Shown one piece after another: positions 33,149 to 41,700 of a stretch of DNA of 64,000 bases (positions within the stretch are counted from its first letter, which is position 1; each line of letters opens with the position of its first letter). The notes under the pieces were generated by a model. It did no database searches, was not told the origin of the DNA, and saw only the letters and a program-made list of their open reading frames with translations. This stretch comes from SFHK01 sp964554795 (GTDB lineage Bacteria > Bacillota > Clostridia > Christensenellales > Aristaeellaceae): NCBI GenBank assembly GCA_964554795.1, contig CAZKQB010000004.1:35758-99757 (forward strand), written 5' to 3'. The translations under genes and the position numbers were made by a program.

Positions 33149-34717
33149 TTAGAAGGTTCCGTTGTAGAGGTTGTTGTACCACTCAATGTAGGTGTCGTAG
33201 CCGTAGGTCTCCAGTTTGGCAAGATACGCATCCCAGCTTGCGTCGGTCACGCCGTTGAGCACGCTCTCGGCGATGAAGGCTTTGATGGCATCCGCCAGAC
33301 CGTCGGTGCCGAAATCCAGCGTTTCCTGCTGCTCAGCGGTTACGATGGTCTGAGGCATGGTCTCGTCAATGTAGGGCAGCATCTTGTTCACGGCCATCGT
33401 ACGCACGGTGAGGTTGGCGGTGGTGTCGCTCAGATCGGCGGCAAGTCCCTTGAGCAGCAGTGGATAGTGGTTGTTGTAGCCGATGTAGTTGCCCAGCGTG
33501 GAGTCGTTGGTAATGCCCACCAGCATGTCGTAGCCGGCGGCCTTCAACTCCTCATCGGTGGGCTGCTTGGCAATCATGTCGCCGTTTTCGGCCTTCACCC
33601 ACATCACGCCCTCTTCGCCGCGGAATACAAAGCGGGCGACCTCCTCCTGGCACAGGTAGTCGTAGTACTTCAGCGCAGCCTCCACGTTTTTGCAGGCTTT
33701 GGTAATGACAAAACCGTTGCGGTTGGCGCGAATGGGCGCATTACCCTTGACGCAGGGCGTATAGCCCTCTGCGGCATAGGGCGTCACGGAGTCATACTGC
33801 AGCTTGTCGCCGCTGTTGATGTAGGTGTAGGGCGCCCAGCCGTAGAAGGTGCCGACCTTCATGGCATCCAGATTTGCATAGTACTGATCCTGTGTCTGGC
33901 TGAGACCCTCAATGTTGATGAGGCCCTCCTGTCCCCACTGATACATGGTTTCCAGGAACAGACGGAATTCGGGCGTGTTCACGGCAGCAACTACCTCGCC
34001 GTCCTCCACCATATAGAAAGCGCCGTCCTGAATGGGGAGGCCGAAGGCAGCGGCGTAGTTGGTAATGTTGGCGGCATAGTGGTTGTTGCAGAAGTCCAGC
34101 GGAATCTCGTTGGTGGGATCGCCGTCGCCATCCGCATCGCCGTCACGGAACGCAACCAGCACCTCGTAGAACTCCTCCAGCGTAGTGGGCATATCCAGAC
34201 CAAGATTGTCCAGCCACTGGGTGTTAATCCACTGGGTCGCCTGCACCTTGTGGGTGTCCGCGCCCATGGCACCGCTCATCAGGCCGTAGATGTTGCCGTC
34301 GGGATAGGTCAGAAATTCGCGCCAGCCGGGAACGTTGGTCTCGTACAGCTCGTAAATGTTCGGCGCGTACTCCTCGAGCAGGTCATTGAGGGGCACGAAC
34401 AGGCTGGCGTTCTGCACGATCATGCTGTCGGTCATGTTGTAGCCGATGAAGAAGGCATCCGGAAGGTCGCCGGCAAGCAGCACGGCCAGCTGCTCGGAGT
34501 GCGTGCCCTCCTTCAGAGCAACGCAGTTCACGTGGATGCCGGTAGCTTCTTCAGCGGCGGCAACCCAGTGCTTCTCTTCGAAGTTTTCCAGCGTGTCGTT
34601 CTGAGAGGTCGTCACAACGATGGTCAGCTCCACGGACGCGTCTTCCGCCAGCGCCGGGATGCCGGTGAGAATCATCAGCATCACAAGAAGCAGACACAGG
34701 TATCGAGGGCTTTTCAT
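33149..34717 (-). CDS. Extracellular sugar-binding protein (LplA-like)
   Basis: 522 residues. Signal peptide KSPRYLCLLLVMLMILTGIP then ALAEDASVEL, a type I site with no lipobox cysteine. The mature part fits large family-1 binding proteins of the LplA/YtcQ type (WVAAAEEATGIHVNCVALKE, DADGDGDPTNEIPLDF, APYTYINSGDKL, LEAALKYYDYLCQEE). DADGDGDPTNEIP is a calcium-loop-like motif common in this group. Follows its two permease genes. AAAGGTGG precedes the ATG. Confidence 0.92.
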   Translation of the reverse strand: MKSPRYLCLLLVMLMILTGIPALAEDASVELTIVVTTSQNDTLENFEEKHWVAAAEEATGIHVNCVALKEGTHSEQLAVLLAGDLPDAFFIGYNMTDSMIVQNASLFVPLNDLLEEYAPNIYELYETNVPGWREFLTYPDGNIYGLMSGAMGADTHKVQATQWINTQWLDNLGLDMPTTLEEFYEVLVAFRDGDADGDGDPTNEIPLDFCNNHYAANITNYAAAFGLPIQDGAFYMVEDGEVVAAVNTPEFRLFLETMYQWGQEGLINIEGLSQTQDQYYANLDAMKVGTFYGWAPYTYINSGDKLQYDSVTPYAAEGYTPCVKGNAPIRANRNGFVITKACKNVEAALKYYDYLCQEEVARFVFRGEEGVMWVKAENGDMIAKQPTDEELKAAGYDMLVGITNDSTLGNYIGYNNHYPLLLKGLAADLSDTTANLTVRTMAVNKMLPYIDETMPQTIVTAEQQETLDFGTDGLADAIKAFIAESVLNGVTDASWDAYLAKLETYGYDTYIEWYNNLYNGTF

Positions 34718-34779
34718 GGGAATACCACCTTTCGGTTTATTTTCAAAGGGAATACCATCCCTCTGAGCTCAAGTCTTAA

Positions 34780-35658
34780 TCAGCCCTTCAGCGAGCCGAT
34801 CATAACGCCCTGCACAAAGTATTTCTGCAGGAAGGGATATACGCACATCACGGGCAGCGTGGAAACCACAATAATCGCATATTTGATGACCTGCATAATG
34901 CGTCCAAGCTCAGCGGCGGATTCCGGGTCGCCCACCTCGACACCCGTGTCCGTCAAAAGCATCTGCCGGAGCACCAGCTGCAGCGGATGCTTCTGCGCAT
35001 CCGTCGTATAAATCAGCGCGTTGAAATAGCTGTTCCAGTAGCCGACCGCCAGATACAGCGCAATGACCGCAACGATGGCCTTGCTCAGCGGCACCGCAAA
35101 CTGCACAAAGAAGCGCAGATTGCCGCAGCCGTCAATGAAGGCAGACTCGCGCAGCTCCTCCGGCAGGTTCGATTGGAAGAAGGTGCGAATCAGAATAATG
35201 TTGTATACCGATACGCTGCCCAAAATAATCAGAATCGCGCGGGTGTTCAGAAGCCCCAGCGACTTCACCACCAGATAGCTGGGAATCAGGCCGCCGGAAA
35301 AGTACATGGTAAACACGTACAGTCCCATGATGAGCTTTCGCCCCGGCAAATCCTTCCGGGAAAGCGCATAGCCGCCGGAAAGACAGGCAAACAGACCCAG
35401 CAGCGTGCCAAGCACGACGTAAAGGAGGGTGTTGCCGTAGCCTCGCCAGATGCGCTGATCACCAAACACGTATTCATACCCGTCCAGATTAAAGCCCTCC
35501 GGCCACAAAAGCATTCTGCCGGAATTAACCGCCGTCGGATGCGAGAAGCTGGCTACCAGCACAAAATACACCGGATACAGGCACAGAAGCACAATGAGGG
35601 AAAGCAGGATATAGGAAAGGATATCCGTAATTCGATCGCCCTTGGAAATTCTTTTCAT
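34780..35658 (-). CDS. Sugar ABC permease, LplC/YtcP-like
   Basis: 292 residues with six membrane segments; GDRITDILSYILLSLIVLLC at the N-terminus, PSYLVVKSLGLLNTRAILII, and the EAA-type loop ELRESAFIDGCGNLRFFVQF. Ends FVQGVMIGSLKG as LplC homologues do. Pairs with the preceding LplB-like permease and the binding protein downstream. 62 nt separate it from the binding-protein gene. Confidence 0.93.
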   Translation of the reverse strand: MKRISKGDRITDILSYILLSLIVLLCLYPVYFVLVASFSHPTAVNSGRMLLWPEGFNLDGYEYVFGDQRIWRGYGNTLLYVVLGTLLGLFACLSGGYALSRKDLPGRKLIMGLYVFTMYFSGGLIPSYLVVKSLGLLNTRAILIILGSVSVYNIILIRTFFQSNLPEELRESAFIDGCGNLRFFVQFAVPLSKAIVAVIALYLAVGYWNSYFNALIYTTDAQKHPLQLVLRQMLLTDTGVEVGDPESAAELGRIMQVIKYAIIVVSTLPVMCVYPFLQKYFVQGVMIGSLKG

Positions 35659-35673
35659 GCCGCTGCGCCTCCT

Positions 35674-36606
35674 TTACCACAGACTGGTTTCCGAGAGTCT
35701 CCCGGAAACGGAGTTGACGATGGTCAGGAACAGGAAGTTGACCACATTATTGAACAGGCCGATGGCCGCGCCATAGCTGTACTTCATGCCGGTCAAGCCC
35801 TGCTTGTAATTGTAGGTGGAAATTACTTCCGACACGGATACGTTCAGGCTGTTCTGCATCAGGAAGGTTTTTTCAAAGCCGACGGACATGATGGAACCGC
35901 AGCGCAGAATAAGCATAATGATGATTGTGGGCATGATGGAGGGAATGTCGATATGCCAAATGCGCTGCACCTTGGATGCGCCGTCAATCATGGCTGCCTC
36001 GTGCAGGCCGGGGTCCACGCCGGAAAGCGCCGCCATGTAGATGATCGAGCTCCAGCCCATATCCTGCCATACGCCCGACCATACATACATGTGCCGGAAG
36101 TATTTGGCCTCGCCCATAAAGTACGCGCCCTGCCCGCCGAACGCTCGAATCAGGCCGTTGACCCAGCCGGAATTGATGGAAAAGAAGCAGCTGAGCATGC
36201 TGACCAGCACCACGACGGAGATGAAGTACGGCAGATAGGTAATCGTCTGCGCCACCCGGCGAAACCTGCGGGAGGGCAGATTGTGCATGACCAATGCCAG
36301 CAGAATGGGAATCGGAAAGCCCACCGCAAGGCTGTACAGGCTCAGTATGACCGTGTTTTTGATGGTCGTTACGCCCACGGGCGTTTCGAAGAAATACTGA
36401 AACCACTTCCAGCCGACCCACAGGCTTCCCGTGATGCCGTCGGCGAACGTAAAGTCCTTGAAGGCAATCTGCACACCGTAAATCGGCACATAGCAGAAGA
36501 GAACCAGATACATGGCCGAAGGAATCAGCAGAACATACAGCGCCGCATTGCGCCGCATCATTTTCAGGGTTCCTCTCATCGTATTTTGCCAGCTGCCTGT
36601 GACCAA
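35674..36606 (-). CDS. Sugar ABC permease, LplB/YteP-like
   Basis: 310 residues, six membrane segments, with RRNAALYVLLIPSAMYLVLF, PIYGVQIAFKDFTFADGITG and EAA loop HEAAMIDGASKVQRIWHIDI. The start is a TTG at 36606 with GGAGGG six bases upstream; the next ATG (36579) has no Shine-Dalgarno. First of the transporter triplet in the unit. No ATPase gene is present nearby. Confidence 0.92.
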   Translation of the reverse strand: MVTGSWQNTMRGTLKMMRRNAALYVLLIPSAMYLVLFCYVPIYGVQIAFKDFTFADGITGSLWVGWKWFQYFFETPVGVTTIKNTVILSLYSLAVGFPIPILLALVMHNLPSRRFRRVAQTITYLPYFISVVVLVSMLSCFFSINSGWVNGLIRAFGGQGAYFMGEAKYFRHMYVWSGVWQDMGWSSIIYMAALSGVDPGLHEAAMIDGASKVQRIWHIDIPSIMPTIIIMLILRCGSIMSVGFEKTFLMQNSLNVSVSEVISTYNYKQGLTGMKYSYGAAIGLFNNVVNFLFLTIVNSVSGRLSETSLW

Positions 36607-36634
36607 ATGAATCCCTCCTCGATTTCAAAGCGCA

Positions 36635-37909
36635 TTACCAGAACGTGCCGTAGCCCTTTTCGAACATTTCCCGGCAGCGCGCATACGCATCCTCAGGCAC
36701 TGCGGTCAGCTCTCCGGACTTGACCGGAAGCAGCCTGTCGCCCGCCACCTTCGGATCGGTGCAGGCCGTATCGTGCCGATAGGGCTCGCGCTGCTCAGGA
36801 ATGCGGAAATCCGGCACCGCAAACGGCTCGCCGCCCAAAAGAATCGAACGGTAGGCAAGGAAGCCGGGCAATGCCATATCCATGGCCTGATACACGTCAA
36901 TGGCGTAGCGCCTGCATTCCTCCCTGCCCCGGATGCTGCCTAAAAAGCACTCCAGCATGTAATAAATGCTGTGTCCCAGCTCCTCCGGAAGATCGGTTCG
37001 AGCCGTCAGCGGCTTGGCGCAGTAGACCTCATGCGCATAATCCCCGTACATGTTTTTTCGCTCAAAGGGATATTCGCGCACAACATGAAGCCTTGTAAAA
37101 TCATACTTGTCCGTTTCCATGCTGCCGTTTTCGCAGAAGATGGAATAGTGCGGCGAATACGGCCGCTTCAGATTCCCATGCAGGCTCTTGGCCATCCCCC
37201 CGCCGGACAGCTGCATCAGCTCGATGGCTGCGCTCCCGGCGCGTGCGCCCATGGAACGAAGCGTGGGATGCGTGGGAATCTCCATGCCGTTTACGCGAAC
37301 GGCACGCTGGCCGGTAACAAACATCAGCGGGCCAATGGAATGCGTGCAATAGAAGGTGGAGGGCGCATAGTTGCGCCAGCTCTTGGGGTCGCCATGCGTC
37401 AGGCGCGGCCAGTTGTGGGACAGATCGTTGATGAACACGGCCTCTGCGGCCATCACGCTGCCCATTTCTTCGCTCTCGTACAGGCGGCGCATTTCCAGCA
37501 CATGCTCCATGAAGCAGTAGTTCTCGGCGTAATTGTACACAAGACCGCTCTGCTCCACGGCCTCCACAAGCTCGACGGCTTCACTCAGCGCCTGCATAGG
37601 CAAAAGCTCGCTCAGCACGTTTCTGCCTGCCTTCAGGCAGCGAATCGCCCAGGGTGCATGCTCGGTTGCATAGTTGCACAGCACCACGGCGTCGCTCGGC
37701 ACGTCGAGCAAATGCTCCGGGTCGCTCATGTACACAATTCCGCTTCCCGCGCCTGCCTCCTCCGCGCCGCGGCGGAATCGCTCAACTACCGGCTCATACC
37801 CATCGCAGACGGCGACAACCTCTGCATCCGGATGATGAAACAGTCCCGCCTTTCGGCAGATTTCCAGCGCGCGCGACGCGCCGAAAAACGCAATGCGAAT
37901 TTTGCTCAC
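36635..37909 (-). CDS. Gfo/Idh/MocA-family oxidoreductase
   Basis: 424 residues. N-terminal Rossmann domain with RIAFFGASRALEICRKAG and VVAVCDGYEPVVERF. The usual catalytic EKP is replaced by SELLPMQ (NVLSELLPMQALSEA, ~95-109), so the Lys seen in classical members is absent. The C-terminal beta-sheet domain carries HNWPRLTHGDPKSWRNYAPS and YCTHSIGP, typical of glycoside-oxidising or dehydrating relatives. GTG start with GGAGGGG upstream. Likely acts on the imported glycoside together with the second Gfo/Idh protein at 41701. Confidence 0.87.
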   Translation of the reverse strand: MSKIRIAFFGASRALEICRKAGLFHHPDAEVVAVCDGYEPVVERFRRGAEEAGAGSGIVYMSDPEHLLDVPSDAVVLCNYATEHAPWAIRCLKAGRNVLSELLPMQALSEAVELVEAVEQSGLVYNYAENYCFMEHVLEMRRLYESEEMGSVMAAEAVFINDLSHNWPRLTHGDPKSWRNYAPSTFYCTHSIGPLMFVTGQRAVRVNGMEIPTHPTLRSMGARAGSAAIELMQLSGGGMAKSLHGNLKRPYSPHYSIFCENGSMETDKYDFTRLHVVREYPFERKNMYGDYAHEVYCAKPLTARTDLPEELGHSIYYMLECFLGSIRGREECRRYAIDVYQAMDMALPGFLAYRSILLGGEPFAVPDFRIPEQREPYRHDTACTDPKVAGDRLLPVKSGELTAVPEDAYARCREMFEKGYGTFW

Positions 37910-37921
37910 AGCGACCCCTCC

Positions 37922-39280
37922 TTACCCGCGAATCAGCCCGCCGTTGCTCTGCGCCACCCTGCCATACCACCTTGCCGAATCCTTCGGAATGCGCTCCAGC
38001 GTTTGAAAATCGGTATAAATCAGGCCGAAACGGTCGGAATACCCCGTGCGCCACTCAAAGTCATCCAGAAGCGTCCACACAAAGTAGCCGCGCCCGTCCA
38101 CGCCATCGGCAATGGCGCGTCCAAAGGCCTGAATGTAGCGCTCCAGCATATCGATGCGGTTTGGATCGTGAACCTCGCCGTCAAGACTTACCCAGTCATG
38201 GCATGAAATGCCGTTTTCGGTGATATAGAAGGGCAATTTATAGCGCTCATACAGGAATTTTGGTGCCCAATACAGCACCTCCGGCGTGATGGGCCAGCCG
38301 CAGGCCGAGCGTGCATGCCCCCACGTGCGCTCCAGATCAACCCATCCGCCCCTGCCGTCTGATTTGACCGGGCGTCCGTTATAAATATTCTGCGCATAGA
38401 AGTCCAGCGGCTGGCACATGGTTTTCAGGTCATCGGGCTTGATAACCGGCATATCCGCCCTCATGGCCTCCGCCGCCTCGGCAGGATATTCGCCCCGCAT
38501 GACCGGGTCACTCCACCAGCTCACACTCCAGAACGGCGCCGCCGGGTCAACATGGAAATACGCTCTGCGGGCGGCCTCAATATCCTCGGGCGAATCGGTT
38601 GCAGGAATCGTGCTGCTGCAGGTGGGCGCATAGCCGACCTGCATATTGGGCGAGGCGGCGCGAATGGCCTGCACGCCAAGACCGTGAGCCAGCATGACAT
38701 GATGCGCCATGGTCAGCAGCTCCCTGCGCGAGCGCTTAAGCCCGGGCGCGTCGATTCCGCTTTCGTAGCCGCTGCCGATAAAGCACTGCGGCTCGTTGAG
38801 CGTCATAACATGCTTCACGCGGTCGCCGAGCCTTCGCATCACGATGTCCGCATAGTCGGCATACCACATGGGGCTTTCGGAATTCAGCCAGCCGCCGCGG
38901 TATTCCAGCGCCGTGGGATAGTCCCAGTGGAACAGCGTCATATACGGCTCAATGCCCTTTTCCAGCATGGTGTCGAGCAGCCGGCTGTAAAAATCGAGAC
39001 CGGCCTCATTGATTTTGCCCGTTCCCTCGGGCAGGATGCGGGACCACGAAACCGAAAATCGCAGCGCGGGAATGCCAAGCTCCTTCATCAGCGCCAGATC
39101 CTGCGGATAGCGATGATAAAAATCGCAGGCCACGTCCGCATGATGCGCGCCGTAGATTTTGCCGGGCACGCGGGTAAAATCGTCCCATATGCTTGAACCG
39201 CGCCCTTCCTCCTTCACGCCGCCCTCCCACTGAAAGGAGGCCGTCGCTGCGCCCCATGCAAATTTTCCAGGAAACCTCAT
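37922..39280 (-). CDS. GH1 beta-glucosidase or phospho-independent beta-glycosidase
   Basis: 452 residues, normal GH1 length, no signal peptide. FAWGAATASFQWEG at the N-terminus, acid/base Glu163 in TLNEPQ and nucleophile Glu355 in YITENG. Clips a terminal beta-linked glucosyl or related unit in the cytoplasm. Good AAGGAGG before the ATG. Twelve nt from the downstream Gfo/Idh gene. Confidence 0.95.
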   Translation of the reverse strand: MRFPGKFAWGAATASFQWEGGVKEEGRGSSIWDDFTRVPGKIYGAHHADVACDFYHRYPQDLALMKELGIPALRFSVSWSRILPEGTGKINEAGLDFYSRLLDTMLEKGIEPYMTLFHWDYPTALEYRGGWLNSESPMWYADYADIVMRRLGDRVKHVMTLNEPQCFIGSGYESGIDAPGLKRSRRELLTMAHHVMLAHGLGVQAIRAASPNMQVGYAPTCSSTIPATDSPEDIEAARRAYFHVDPAAPFWSVSWWSDPVMRGEYPAEAAEAMRADMPVIKPDDLKTMCQPLDFYAQNIYNGRPVKSDGRGGWVDLERTWGHARSACGWPITPEVLYWAPKFLYERYKLPFYITENGISCHDWVSLDGEVHDPNRIDMLERYIQAFGRAIADGVDGRGYFVWTLLDDFEWRTGYSDRFGLIYTDFQTLERIPKDSARWYGRVAQSNGGLIRG

Positions 39281-39302
39281 GGCAATTCCTCCTTGCGGCT
39301 TT

Positions 39303-40637
39303 TTACAGGCATCGTGTCTCCCAGCCGAAAACCTCGGCCACCTTCAGCAGCTGCGGCTTTACGTCGCCGCGGATAATCAGGCTGTGGTGCGAGCACAGCG
39401 CGTCCATTACGGCGTGACCATCCCTGTAGCGAATAAGCGCACCGTTTCGGCAGTCCGAGCCGGGATACTGCACATATCCCTCCAAATTCGCCTCAATGAT
39501 GCTCAGCTTCCTAAAGCCTGGATAAATCTTCGCAAGCGTGACCTTGCCCTCGGGAAGGCGCGCGTCAATCGCGATGGCGTCGTCGCCAACAATCTCCAGC
39601 ACCTTGGGACGCACCGTCCACTCCGTGCAGAAGCTGCGGGGCACAAAGCCGAAGTATCCGCAGTGCACGCCCAGCGCGCAGTTGTCGGAATCCGGAATAT
39701 CCGGGAAACGGTCAATTTTTTCGTGCGCCAGCGCCGCCATGCCCACGAGGAACGGATACAGGTTGGTCATCATCATGGGCTGACCGATGGAGCGATACAG
39801 GATGTAGGTAGACAGCATGGAAAGCGTGTCGCCCTCACAGGCCCAAATGATGTCATCCAGCTCAAACAGCATGTTCCACGCAAGGCACGGGGTAGTATCG
39901 CAATGGAACGACTCGTTCAGGCAGTTGGAACCGACCGCCTCGACGCCGCCAATCTCATTTATCACGTTCTTTACGGCCACATACAGCTTGGCCGCCTTCC
40001 GCAGGCACGCAGGCGACACGCCCTCGCTGTGCGGCCGAAAGCGCTCCAGCGCCGCCTGCGCCTCGGCGTCCGGCACGGCGCGCGCCTGCCCGCACAATTC
40101 CTTCCAGCTGCGGTAGATGATTTGGCAGCCAAGCCTCTCCTCCATGGTCTGCGTGCTCTGATTTTCCCACCAATAGAATTTTTTGAAGATATTGGCCTGC
40201 ATGCCCTCGCCGGGCGAATCCTGAAACACCAGGAACCTTGCGCCCGACAGGCTGCGGCGCACGGCAAGTGCGCGCAGGATGGTTTTGCCCAGCTCCACGC
40301 TGTAGGGAGAAAAAACGGTCAGGCCAAGATCCCTCATATAGGTGATAATCTCCCAGTCCCACATTTCAACCGTGCCGAAGCGGGAGGTAATCACCAGCAT
40401 GGGATATTTCCGATATGCCTTCAGCTCATCATCGTGGCGGAAGGCCGCAAAAATCATCTGGGGAAACAGGATGGCAGCCGCCCTTTCGTCAATCGGCGCG
40501 CCCACGGGCACGGCAGGCAGAAGCTCCGCCGTATCGCCGTACAGCTCCTCGATTTTGCGTATCTGCTGCGCATATTCCTGTTTTTCGCGTTCGTTGATTT
40601 CTTCAAAATAGACCGGAGCCAGACAGACCTTCTTCAT
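39303..40637 (-). CDS. L-fucose isomerase-like protein
   Basis: 444 residues. Shows the two-domain fucose/arabinose isomerase-like layout: an N-terminal half with VGAPIDERAAAILFPQMIFA and TVFSPYSVELGKTILRAL, and a C-terminal half with a Glu/His-containing VGSNCLNESFHCDTTPCLAW, ACEGDTLSM and HCGYFGF. Expected to interconvert an aldose and ketose, giving the substrate for the FGGY kinase. Divergent from true FucI, so the sugar is not assigned. The ATG at 40637 has GGAGGG upstream. Confidence 0.8.
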   Translation of the reverse strand: MKKVCLAPVYFEEINEREKQEYAQQIRKIEELYGDTAELLPAVPVGAPIDERAAAILFPQMIFAAFRHDDELKAYRKYPMLVITSRFGTVEMWDWEIITYMRDLGLTVFSPYSVELGKTILRALAVRRSLSGARFLVFQDSPGEGMQANIFKKFYWWENQSTQTMEERLGCQIIYRSWKELCGQARAVPDAEAQAALERFRPHSEGVSPACLRKAAKLYVAVKNVINEIGGVEAVGSNCLNESFHCDTTPCLAWNMLFELDDIIWACEGDTLSMLSTYILYRSIGQPMMMTNLYPFLVGMAALAHEKIDRFPDIPDSDNCALGVHCGYFGFVPRSFCTEWTVRPKVLEIVGDDAIAIDARLPEGKVTLAKIYPGFRKLSIIEANLEGYVQYPGSDCRNGALIRYRDGHAVMDALCSHHSLIIRGDVKPQLLKVAEVFGWETRCL

Positions 40638-40651
40638 ACTCGTTGCCCTCC

Positions 40652-41692
40652 TCAATCGAAGCAAATCACATGCTTCAGACCCTCCGCGCGCGCCGCCTGA
40701 TCAAATGCATCCAGAATTTCATCAAAGGAATGCGTGTGCGTAATCAGACCCTTTGCATTCAGCCGTCCCTGCCGAATCAGCGCAAGCACGCGCGCATACT
40801 GTTCCAGACTGGAGCGGGTAGAGCCCGTCAGAATCAGTTCGCGGTAGTGCACAAGGTTGGTATCGATGGCAACGGGCTGCTTTCCTGCGGGAATTCCGCC
40901 AAAGAAGCTCACTCTGCCATGAATGTTCGTCAGCGTTACCGCCTGCGCCTGTGCCTGCGGCGAGGGGCATGCCACCACCGCGATGTCCGCCCCGAGTCCG
41001 CCGGTCGCCTCCCATACCGTTTTTTCTATGTCGCGGCTCAGGCACGTGACGATGCCGGGCACGAGCTCACCCGCGGCCTTCAGCCTGTCGGCCTCCAGAT
41101 CCGCCATGATCACGTTCACGCCGTTCAGCCCCAGCAGCATGGCATGACCGACGCCAATGGGGCCTGCGCCAATCACCAGCGCGGTTTCGCCGGGTCGGGG
41201 CATCAGCTTTTCGCAGCCGTTAAAAATGCAGGACAGCGGCTCTGCCACCGCACCCTCGGCAAAGGAAATCTCCTCAGGAAGAACGATCAGGTTCCCGGCG
41301 GCGACGGAGCTTGCCGGCACACGAACATACTCGGCAAAAGCGCCGTCAAAGGTAACGCCGAAGGCCTCGTAATCCCTGCACAAATGCCGGTATCCCCGCA
41401 GGCAGCAGGCACATACGCCGCAGCCCGTGTTTGGCTGCACGGCAGCGCGCATACCCGCTTCATAACGGCGCACACCCTCACCCACGCTTTCGATTACACC
41501 CGCAAACTCATGTCCCAGCGTAAGGGGATGCTGCTCGGAGGCCGCCTTGGCACCGTTTTTCCACATGCGCACATCGGTTCCGCAAATGGAAGCCGCCTTT
41601 ACTCGAACGACAACCTCTCCAGCACCGGGTACAGGTCTTTCCTGAGAGACAAGCCGAAGATCGTTTGCGCCATACAATTTGAGCGCTTTCAT
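40652..41692 (-). CDS. Zinc-dependent MDR dehydrogenase (sorbitol/galactitol type)
   Basis: 346 residues. Catalytic zinc site AASICGTDVRMW and GHEFAGVIESVGEGV, structural zinc set NTGCGVCACCLRGYRHLC, and Rossmann motif VIGAGPIGVGHAML. Oxidises a polyol or hydroxy-sugar with NAD(P). The ATG at 41692 is used with AAGGAG eleven bases upstream; the GTG at 41704 overlaps the previous stop and would have no spacing. Tightly coupled to the Gfo/Idh gene. Confidence 0.9.
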   Translation of the reverse strand: MKALKLYGANDLRLVSQERPVPGAGEVVVRVKAASICGTDVRMWKNGAKAASEQHPLTLGHEFAGVIESVGEGVRRYEAGMRAAVQPNTGCGVCACCLRGYRHLCRDYEAFGVTFDGAFAEYVRVPASSVAAGNLIVLPEEISFAEGAVAEPLSCIFNGCEKLMPRPGETALVIGAGPIGVGHAMLLGLNGVNVIMADLEADRLKAAGELVPGIVTCLSRDIEKTVWEATGGLGADIAVVACPSPQAQAQAVTLTNIHGRVSFFGGIPAGKQPVAIDTNLVHYRELILTGSTRSSLEQYARVLALIRQGRLNAKGLITHTHSFDEILDAFDQAARAEGLKHVICFD

Positions 41693-41700
41693 CGCTTCAT

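Noticed and set aside
33467..35011. A 514-codon plus-strand frame opposite the binding-protein and permease genes
   Set aside because: Antisense shadow of two secure transporter genes; Val/Gly/His-rich translation with no recognisable fold.
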